This document shows, piece by piece, positions 55,053 through 64,000 of a stretch of 64,000 bases of DNA. The position numbers and the translations under genes were made by a program. Below the pieces are notes generated by a model, which was given only the letters and a program-made list of their open reading frames with translations, searched no databases and had not been told where the DNA came from. Position 1 is the first letter of the stretch. Each line of letters opens with the position of its first letter. The stretch is from Glandiceps talaboti (taxonomy: Eukaryota > Hemichordata > Enteropneusta > Spengelidae), in contig NC_135567.1 in NCBI RefSeq assembly GCF_964340395.1, positions 18,542,306-18,606,305 on the forward strand, in the 5' to 3' direction.

Positions 55053-55144
55053 ATGGCGCGCACTTCCACAACTTTGTCAGCAGACAACAGTGAGAACTTC
55101 AAGCCCACCAATTCTACAGTCCCCACCACTTCAACTCGAAAAAG
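55053..55144 (+). CDS. Possible plus-strand first coding exon (weak)
   Basis: AAAAATGGCGCGC gives an ATG in good initiation context, followed by 30 codons (starting MARTSTTLSADNSENF and rich in Thr/Ser, ending STRK) and then a strong donor AAAAAGGTAAGA at 55145. Reading through the donor gives an immediate TAA, as expected if it is spliced. No partner exon could be identified downstream, no family is recognised, and the ATGGCGCGC context could equally be a YY1/E2F-like site. Coding status is therefore speculative. Confidence 0.15.
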
Positions 55145-55159
55145 GTAAGACGATTTCTC

Positions 55160-55990
55160 TCGAAGCATGTAGTCTGTCTTAGTTTGCGACTCAGATACAT
55201 ACCAAAAAATGTTAATATTTCGAATGTATTTAGCTTTGTTTTTGAATAATTGTTGTGCGGAAAGGTTTGACCCCGTTTTGCATCACCTTCACTTTTACAC
55301 AGTTAACGGACTGGTCTCAGCTTTGAATACACGTCAATTCTAGTAAATTTAGGGACAGTTTGTCTGTAGCGACCGAGTGTGATCCTAAACATAACGAAAA
55401 TGAGATTTGGTCGAAATATTTAAGGTGAATACGTCGTTTCTGAATAATAGTTTTGTAATGCTCAGAGAATATGTACAATGACTGATATCATCCGTAGAGT
55501 CGGGAGACAGTTCGTCTTCAGGCCGGGAAAAGACAAGTTATAGAGCGCCAATAATGCGAAATCTCGTTCCGATTTGGTCGCTAGTCATAGTTGTCTCTGG
55601 CTACATCGGCTTACACCACAGAAAGTCTTTTAGCGCCAAAAACCACTTGCTCTTAAACACATCGACGTTGTTTTTTCGTAACAAAATCAAAACACAGCAT
55701 CGGGTTTATGATAACAATTCGCTGTAGAATCTCGGACAGGGTCACTATTTTTGTAGATATGATAAAAAGTTTAAAACTCTCACAAAATGTTTATTACGTT
55801 ATTAAGTTAACTGACATATATGCTCAGAAAGTAGGGTGAACAGAATAATGGTCGGTAGAAATCGGAGTTAACGCGTGAACAGAAGCCCGATCTTTCAAAA
55901 ATACTAAAAACTCCCCAAACTATTCATAAACGGGTCATTATATTTACTGTAATAGCTTAATTGTGTCGTCAGAATCCGAAAGAAATGTAC
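55160..55990. other. Intergenic, no gene seen
   Basis: Unique sequence upstream of gene A; GTCGTCAGAAT lies near 55966. No exon or repeat recognised. Confidence 0.5.
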
Positions 55991-56007
55991 ACTAGAATTG
56001 AGTGAAT

Positions 56008-56279
56008 GTACTTTTCTGTTTGGCGCCATTTTATTGTTGATGTCGTCTGTTTCACATTGCATTTTGCATAGTACGCTGTAGTGGATAAAACAGTATTTGT
56101 TGCTTACAAAATACAGAAATGTCGTCTGCTTATAAAGAAAGCAATACTTTTCTGTTTGGCACCATTTCATAGTTGAATTGGTCTCGTCTGTTTCACATTG
56201 CATTTTGCATAAGACGCTGTCGTGGTATTTGTTGCTTACAAAATATAGAAATGTCGTCTCCTATGTAGAAAGTAATATC
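56008..56279 (+). repeat. Two-copy tandem duplication, ~136-bp period
   Basis: CTTTTCTGTTTGGCGCCATT at 56011 recurs as CTTTTCTGTTTGGCACCATT at 56147. Both copies continue with CGTCTGTTTCACATTGCATT, then TTGTTGCTTACAAAATA and AGAAATGTCGTCT. Each unit carries two GTCGTCT-type motifs and one TTTGGCGCC-type site. Confidence 0.92.
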
Positions 56280-56289
56280 CAGATAGACT

Positions 56290-57245
56290 ATAGTTTTAGA
56301 AACCACCAAGTATGCGAAATCTTATACAGAATGTAACAAGAAATGTTTTTAAGAGAAACTTACAGTTGCGAAACGGAACTGTGTCAAAAGAAAGACCGGG
56401 GATTTCTATACTTCTTTATCATTTATTTTATTTGTAATAGGAAAAAAATGATGCTGTAGTTTAGCGCATTCTATATGATGATGGAAATTCTTTTTGGTGT
56501 TTATACTTTCATAAAATTAGTTTATTGTCATTTAATGAGCTCAGTACAGCGACAAATGTTCGAAGTATTCATCAGATGCGCTATTCAGGGTTAGTGTTTT
56601 GAGTCCTAGTATTCCCGGGGCGGTGTGATCGCTTGCTGTGATCCAGTTCTGATATACGAACCAACCGGAACAAGGTTACATAAACTTTTTTTTTTAACTC
56701 TGGACTTTTCGTCAACTGTTTTATTTCACTGATTGAAGTGTAGATACGGTCAAGGTCGAACATCTAGACAAGTTTAAGTGATTACTAACAAGGCAGTATA
56801 AAATGTATCATTATCGTTATTTTAAACACATTTTTGAGCATGGTGACAATTGCACTTGTTGGTCTGCGTGTAACGTACGTATAGTTAGTTGTACAGTCAC
56901 CTGCAATCGCGCTGTTAGCGATATTATAACATAGTCCATACCACTCTATATATTTCTATTTATAAAAGAAACATTCTGTCACATCGAACAGGACTTTAGA
57001 TTTAAAACGTGCATTATAGCTAACACAACAAATAGTCTATGATAAAAAAAGGTGGCACTGTATTTAACATTTGGCGTATGACATATAGTAGAGGGATCCC
57101 GAATAATTGGCAAGTGAAACATCATCAAATATTTTTCAACTGAGACTTTATTATCAATCCACTTGTACTTGCTTTAAACTACATGTATGTAACTGTACCA
57201 TTAAAATGTAACTTGTTAAAGTCTTGCTTTCATCATAAATTTCGA
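56290..57245. other. Intergenic, no gene seen
   Basis: AT-rich unique sequence with no recognisable gene or repeat. Confidence 0.5.
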
Positions 57246-57249
57246 TATT

Positions 57250-57540
57250 GACAATTTTTGAATGATTTTTATGATTTTTACTTCAAATGTTGCAATTTTC
57301 AGGTCTGACAATCACATTAATCTAATATTAGATACATTTTGTATGGTTTAGATCTAAAATCATTTTGATTGTGACACAAAAGTTAGTAAGGAACGACAAT
57401 TTTTGAATGTATTTTTATGATTTTTACTTCAAATGTTGCAATTTTCAGGTCTGACAATCACATTAATCTAATATTAGATACATTTTGTATGGTTTAGATA
57501 GAAAATCATTTTGATTGTGACACAAAAGTTAGTAAGGAAC
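57250..57540 (+). repeat. Near-identical 145-bp tandem duplication
   Basis: Two copies, starting GACAATTTTTGAATG at 57250 and 57395, differ by about one inserted base and two substitutions; the first bases of a third copy follow at 57541. Each copy contains the perfect 14-bp palindrome ATCTAATATTAGAT and the posterior Hox-like TTTTTATGA. The high identity points to a recent event. Confidence 0.96.
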
Positions 57541-57828
57541 GACAATTTTTGCTCAAACGAGTTTTGCCGCGTGAACGGTGCACAACAGTACACAATGTAA
57601 AATATTGGTTCGAACGTTGAAATGAACGGCACCGTATATCCTCTACAACGATAGAGAATATGACAACCCAGTATTCATTTCTGTCTAAGTTTCGAGCAAT
57701 AACAAGTCAGGAACTATAAATTATATATTTATCTTTGTGATTGTCGAATTGTCATATTTTTGTTATAAATCATTTTTTTACACAATGACACCGCTCGCAA
57801 CAGATGCGATTGATTGAATGTGATGGTA

Positions 57829-57851
57829 AGCGTTCACTGAAAGTGAACGCT
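57829..57851. repeat. Perfect 10-bp inverted repeat with 3-bp spacer
   Basis: AGCGTTCACT, GAA, AGTGAACGCT. This could be a dimeric protein-binding site or a small hairpin; no gene or U-run accompanies it. Confidence 0.8.
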
Positions 57852-57859
57852 ATATTTAA

Positions 57860-60800
57860 GACCCTACCTGGAAACATAATAATCATGTTATAACTAGGTG
57901 AAAGAAAGAAAGAACAAACAAACAACTCGTTGAAGTCTCCTCTATGTAACTTATGGTACAAAATCACTGGCTGGACAAAATAATACATAAACAGAAGAAT
58001 CTATAGTGAAAAAAAGTACAAAAATAGAATACGACGACGTTTCTTTCACTGGTACCCGCCCCTTGCTATTTTATAAAGACAAAGTACAGAGACCGGAAAA
58101 GCCAGACTTTTATAGTACTCGAATTCATCTGAAGAAAATGACATTGTTTACAAGTCGTGTGAAAAATCTCACTGAAAGCGGTAAACAAGGATAACAAACA
58201 ATGAACTACCAAAAGACTGTCGTCAACTTGCAACTTGAAGCAAACAAGATATTGTCTGTCGATTTTTTTTATGTGAATAGAGAACATGTTGTCCAGTAAA
58301 TAATGCAAGATGTGGGTCGATGATATGACTCGGTCACGTGACATTTTACATAAGCTATTTAAAAATAAGAAAAATCTGAATATTATTATGATCCTTGTGC
58401 CGTTCTTTAGAGGAGAAATTGTAACAGTTTGAAAAAGAGCTGTAAGCGATATACAAGGATTACGCTCTGAGACATGATGAAACATCCTGTACTAACTGAG
58501 TATGGTAACTCATGATTATCAAGCAGTTCGTCCCTCCCATAAAAAGGGGCAACAAAACTACAAGAAAGATTAAGTATTGGCAGACGACAAAAGTGGTCAG
58601 AGTTGATATTTCCGACTTTTTAAAATTTCATCTCTCTTTCGCTCTTATTTTGCAGACAGTACTTTTGGAAATATACGTTCTGCCTTTTTAGTACAAAAAT
58701 ATTCTTCAAACACCCGCACAAAGAACAGAGCGAAAAAAACAAAAAATAATTTCTGAACTTCGAATTGGCGGGAATTTTTATGCTTGAAATTTTGACAAGT
58801 TGTCAGAACGAACCGCTTTATATTTAAAATGTGGTTTAATAACTTCTCACATAGCGGGTGACACTTCGTTTCGCTAACACGCGAAAAACCGCCAAGGAGA
58901 CGTAGTGGTGAAAGATGGGGAAAGAAAAAGAAATATTACTCTCAATTAAATGTGTTTTAGAAGTACTTGAGAAAACGACAAATTCTGTTGTCATAGTGTG
59001 ACAAAACGCTACGCAGTCCCAGTGAACCAATTATATGTACCATATATCAAAAACAAGTAATCTTGACAAGAATCTTGAAATTTTCGTCGGAAAAAATCTC
59101 TTCTCATCGAACCAATTATAAACTAAAGAAAGAATTCTTGTCTATTTCTATCACTTAATGGAAATGTGTACGAAGTCTCAATTTTACTATGATTATTAGC
59201 GACTTGGATACAGTAGATTTTCTCACCAATTTGTTTGATGACACTACCCAGTCCGAAAATTGACGAGTCTTCGACAAATATCGCATCTCAAATGTTACTA
59301 TGATTAACAATTAATGACTTCTATAGTACAGATTTTCTGCTAACTGTATTGACGTCATCCAACCTGTAAAAAAGCAGCTCGAATCTTGGAGTAGTTTCCC
59401 ATCTCAGAGGGCTTTTTTCAAGACATTTGAGTGAGTATACGTATACAAAAAGGGTTAGTTTTCTTTAGAAAACCGGAAAGTAAGCTAGTGAGGTGTCGTC
59501 AAAAATGTTGGCGCGAAAATCCACAGTATTGAAGTTCACGTTTTCAACTTTCTTCAAAAAATGGTAAGAAACAGGCGAGTCAGTGTTCAGAGAATTTCAA
59601 CATTTTACTCCCGGACACATTCCGATCACTAAACACGTGAAACATTAAACATTTTTTCTTTCTGTGGCTGCATTTCGACTAAAATATGGGAGTGGCATAA
59701 ACTGGTTGATCAGTATGCATACCTCATATTTAGATTTATTGGCTACATCTGAATTCACTGGATCCATCTTTACTGGTATATATTCCATTGTAGTATTATC
59801 TACAGTGCCTATAAAATGGCATCAAATCCACAGTTCGCATGATTGTTGCAAAAAACCGTAAAACTCCTAATCACACGTGACGTACCCAGATGTTTACACT
59901 TATTCGAACAAGGGACTATAAATTGCAGATTCTAACGAACAAGAGACTATAAATTCTAGAATCTGATTTCTGTTGTAAAATGTTTCTCGTGCAGTGTTTT
60001 TTTTACTCATAAATGTACCTTGCCTTGAAACCAAATGTTGCCAACATGATCGTACTGCCATAGTTTTGATTTATATCGTGTAATCTTCGTATTGTTGAAT
60101 TGTCAAGTTTGGAAATTCAATTGACTCGAAGATAAAACGGGATGAACTTATAAGTGTATTATATCATAATACCAGAGGTTTGAATGCTATGCGAAAACAT
60201 TGCTTTCAGACTATCTCACTTACGTTTCCATATAAATCAATATCTTGTCAGTCGATTTTGACGACACTGATTTTTATTTTCTGACGACATTGATAAAAAT
60301 GCATTTTTCTCACTGAATTCCATATTAAGGATTGCATGAAAAGATCGGCAGTGCTATTTTGAAAACTGAAACAAATCACAAGTGTCTACTACATTTTTGG
60401 CGGGAATGAGTACACACATCACGATTTCTGTAAAAGAATTCACCAAAACGCACATTTGAGCGAGACATGAGGGATTAACATCGAATATTTTTTATTCATT
60501 TGAGCGGGAAGTTGTTGCTTCGAGTAGTGGGTGGAAGACCTTGAAACGATTTCCTGCAGTTTTTTTCAGGTCAAGAATATTACGAACTATTTATTCGACT
60601 TGTTTTATTTATTGCTTTGTTTTTCTTAATTTTGGCAACCGACCATACATATTGAATTTTTAGGACAATTTGAATGGTTGGTTGCCACGCTTTCAGCTAC
60701 CAAGGTAAAATAACGACTGGTTTTCAGGGTCTCTGATTAGGAGGGAAAAATTAAGTTTGACAACAGCTCGGTGCTCTAGTGGCGGTAGTTGGAGGGAAGT

Positions 60801-62860
60801 ATATTGTATGACAAGCTACGTTGACGACTAACAATACAAATTGTCTTTATAACAATATACGTTTGTCTACTTAATTCGTTTACTTTGAAGCCTTTTGTGT
60901 CGTCTGCGCACTCAATTTGATTTGATTTGGCGGTCTATTGTTGACTTACGCCATTCATTTTGCAACTGACAACTTTATCGGTGCGTCCAAAGACCACTGT
61001 TTTTAATTCTGAATCGATAAATAAAGGTATCCTTGTACGAACGCATTTTCCTCCTGAACACTCAAAGTTCCCAGCGACTAATAACGTGTTATCTGTCCAC
61101 AACTGCTATGAAAGAAAAATCGCTAAGTGAAATTTTCCCTATTACGTTTGACTGAAAAAGGGCATTCTACATATGTACATACTTAATTGGTTTATTGGTT
61201 GGTAGATGACAAAACGATAAATTGGTTTGCAATCAAATCAAATTTGTGATTAGTTGAAACTTTAAAAACACGATTTTGTATCCACATTGTCACTTTTGGC
61301 GGGAGAGGGTGTCGTCAGAATATGAAATCCTAACGCTACATTTGGTATCAATGTTCATGGCTCATTTTCACTGTACAACACAGCACAGAACAGTACAACG
61401 CATGGTAACTTGTGATCAACAAGTGGGATAAACACAATATTGCTAAGTAGTTTTACAAATAATATATGTTACATTTGGCGACAAAATTGACAATAGCTGC
61501 TTAATAAAATCGAGGACCACGAGACTGGTAGGCGTCCTGTTCTTGATGTGTAGGCCCGGGGAACTGTATACATTTTTTTTTATTTTTTAGTGTGCATAGG
61601 CGCGCACAAGTTTGTGTCGTCAGCCGCTGTGAATTGCAGAAAAAAGTATTGTTTAGACAACGTGTGGCTACACTGCAGTGTTGGTCAACGCTTTGTCAGG
61701 CTAACGAATCCAAGACATCTTAGCCCGAGGGAATATATACAAGCATGACAAGTGAACATGCACTCATGTTATGAAATATTACAATGGTCCTCGCGAGGGT
61801 ATGATGAACAATAAGAACAAAACGTGTTACACTGTGACTTCATAGAAAGTTCCATCTATTGTCTAACTATCGGCACATAAGTACCCGCCAAAAAGCAAAA
61901 TTGAACAAAAATCGTTCACTTTCTGTAAATATTCACTCAATATGGACTTTATTTTAGACTGGAATCAATGAAACAAATTCTAAATATAGATTGCTTTCAA
62001 AATTTTGCTTACAAAAATGACGACTTTTACTAAAATTTCATAAACAAGTGATTCCTGTAGTGACAGCGACACGTAGAAGGTAGCAAAGGTTAATTGAGAC
62101 ATTCGTCACTGCCTTACTTACACATTTAATGAGATAAACTTTATTGTAGTGTAATCCAGAAAAAAAATGATCAAATATAAATCATTTAGCTGTTCATATT
62201 CTGGATAACATCTTGTGTTTTCAAAGCTAAAAAACAAACATAGCACAAATGTGTTACTGTTATCAAACGTGTATACAGTAACATCTCGCTCATTATCGAA
62301 TTATCGAAAGCATGTTTATAACGTTATAACAATTTTAAGAGTCAGCCAGCCTGGTCTACATAGTCTTTTGTACAACAATTAACTATAAATACAGATCAAT
62401 CAAAATTCTTTATCTTAATTCTAAATGAGGTGTAAATTTTTATTGAGACACGCTGCTTTTTTGTAACATCTGTGATTCATTCAAATGTCGTCTGCAAAAT
62501 TCTGACAAACGTATTTTGAGTGATGATTTTGTGAAAAATTTGGTACAAATTTGTACAATTTGATTTGATTTTTAAACTGCAGTCCTAGAACTACGTCTCT
62601 CATAGTTCACATTATGTTTATAAGTATGATCTGAATTATTGATATGAAATTTATTTACTAAAATTGTTTTGAAATATCAAGTTCGGTATCAAACATACAC
62701 TCTTTGCTGTACTATCATCTTTATCTTTATCTGTCTGTCCATCTGTCTAGTCCCCACTGAGATGCATCTCCGTGGCATTTTCTATTTGCCCCTGTCCTAC
62801 TGTATATGTCTGTCTCTATCTTACTACAAAGTCTCTCTCTTTCTCCCTCCCTTCCCACAC
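57860..62860. other. Intergenic, AT-rich, no gene seen
   Basis: Distal upstream region of gene A. GTCGTCTGC-family motifs occur at 58580, 60899 and 62487, and E2F-like GGCGGGA sites at 58763, 60394, 61294 and 61882. A 31-bp direct repeat with CGAACAAGGGACTATAAATT lies at 59905-59970. No exon or RNA gene recognised. Confidence 0.5.
59905..59970 (+). repeat. 31-bp tandem duplication
   Basis: CGAACAAGGGACTATAAATT...AGATTCTAA is followed directly by CGAACAAGAGACTATAAATT...AGAATCTGA. Confidence 0.85.
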
Positions 62861-62870
62861 TGTCAGTCTG

Positions 62871-62873
62871 TCC

Positions 62874-62938
<65 letters not shown>

Positions 62939-63047
62939 CATCTATCTATCTAACTATCTGTCTGTCTGTTTGTCTGTCTGTCTATCTATATATATATATA
63001 TATATCTATCTGTATCTATCTATCTCTATCTGTCTGTCTGTCTGTCT

Positions 63048-63093
<46 letters not shown>

Positions 63094-63114
63094 TCTCTCC
63101 TCTCTCTCTCTCTG
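62871..63114. repeat. Compound microsatellite (CTAT)n-(TA)n-(CTGT)n-(CT)n
   Basis: CTAT units (about 62875-62960), CTGT units, a short TA run (62986-63005), then CTAT/CTGT units, a C run and CT repeats. Overlapping open frames rich in Ser, Leu and Tyr are artefacts. Confidence 0.97.
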
Positions 63115-63119
63115 TTATC

Positions 63120-64000
63120 ATTTTATCCTACCAAGAATTGAAACTTAGAATGTTTCCCGTTTCAATACCACAACACTTTAGTATTTGCTGGCATTCATTG
63201 ATAATAATGTTCCCTGAAACTAGAGCGCCAGCCGGTTTAACGCTTACATTGACCCAAGTTGACCTGTGACCCAAAACACATCACCAAAATGTTATATAAT
63301 AAATATCACTCTGATAAAAATTAAAATGTTAAAATGTGGACACTTAGAAAATAATCTTGAGATAGCAAACAATTTTAACATGCTCTTCTTCTCTTATTCA
63401 AGTCGAAAAACAATTGTTTTTATGTAGAAAATTGACACAAAACACTAAATGTTTCATTGCAACATTTTGTCTCCTGTTCCAGTATTACAAACAAAATGCA
63501 GACACTAAAACTTGAAACGGAGATAACATATATTTTGACAAATACTTAGCTATGTTCCAGGATAACTACATATCAACACATGTGCGTGCCAGCGTGCGTG
63601 AACATGCATGTACGCATGCATTCGATATGAACAGAGAAAATAGAGAAATTTTTGCAGAGAAACATTATGTATCATTTCATCAGCGAGCAGAAGCGACCAG
63701 CAACTAGAGTATTGTATGAATTTGTCTTGAAATCTGGTATGTTGTTTGCTTTCAGTTTTCAAATGGTATCGGTTCCTCCAGTTGAAATATTTTTACAATA
63801 TGGCGATGTGCACCTAAATGTAAGGACAATTTCAACCATGTCCCCCTGGAAATAATTATATAGTACTGACATGTTATATGGCTGCTACATAACTACTGCA
63901 CTAACAGTAAAGGACATATTTGGTGAGAAGGGAATGTCCTTGATGCATATTGATCTTGATATGAAGATGTGTCCTTACTTTTATCACACAATATTATGTT
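63120..64000. other. Intergenic, no gene seen
   Basis: Unique AT-rich sequence to the window end. A short alternating GTGCGTGCC / ATGCATGTACGCATGCAT patch lies near 63580-63622, and CAATATGGCGATGTGCACC near 63797. No exon recognised. Confidence 0.5.

Noticed and set aside
57605-57620. GGTTCGAAC resembling a tRNA B box
   Set aside because: No A box at the right distance upstream and no cloverleaf could be drawn.

Overview
This window looks like animal (metazoan) genomic DNA from inside a Hox cluster. It has no bacterial-style gene packing, the coding exons are small and split by GT-AG introns, the non-coding sequence is AT-rich, and there are many microsatellites and short non-autonomous DNA transposons. 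The two genes I can support are posterior (Abd-B class) Hox genes, both on the minus strand. The homeodomain of the complete gene carries the [12 protein letters not shown] stretch seen in deuterostome paralogue groups 9-12. It lacks the protostome Abd-B/Post1/Post2 signature. My inference is an invertebrate deuterostome with a loose Hox cluster, such as a cephalochordate (amphioxus) or hemichordate. I cannot name the species.

Layout. Positions 1-3686 are the start of the intron of gene B, the more 3' (more anterior) Hox gene; its homeobox exon lies beyond position 1. The intron holds a 16-copy minisatellite. Exon 1 of gene B is 3687-4422, followed by a proximal promoter with Hox-like TTTATGG, octamer, E-box and YY1-like sites. 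Positions 4.6-50.1 kb are about 45.5 kb of intergenic DNA: hairpin elements (8.3-8.6 kb), a MITE-rich zone (13-16.5 kb), degenerate tandem repeats (20.3, 26.9 and 45.3 kb), several GC-richer unique blocks that may be regulatory elements (24.2-24.6, 25.4, 28.8-29.2, 31.5-31.9, 34.9-35.2 and 48 kb), and eight large microsatellite tracts. Gene A occupies 50081-53975: exon 1, a 3.2 kb intron and exon 2 with the homeobox. The last 10 kb are the upstream flank of gene A, with two tandem duplications, a possible small plus-strand exon at 55053-55144 and a large compound microsatellite at 62.9-63.1 kb.

Both Hox genes have a phase-1 intron upstream of the homeobox and are transcribed head to tail, as expected for neighbours in a collinear cluster. 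Gene B keeps a Hox9/10-type N-terminal motif (FCVNSLISS), so gene B is probably a Hox9/10-like gene and gene A the next more posterior one (Hox10-12 or Hox11/13a type).

The most unusual signal is not a gene. The 9-mer RTCGTCTGC (reverse complement GCAGACGAY) occurs at least 25 times across the intergenic DNA and the gene A intron. Its core variant GTCGTCA is also common. In at least four places it lies 7-10 bp from an E2F-like GGCGGG(AA) site in the same relative orientation. This looks like a dispersed bipartite module, either the core of an old repeat family or a real protein-binding element, and I know of no description of it.
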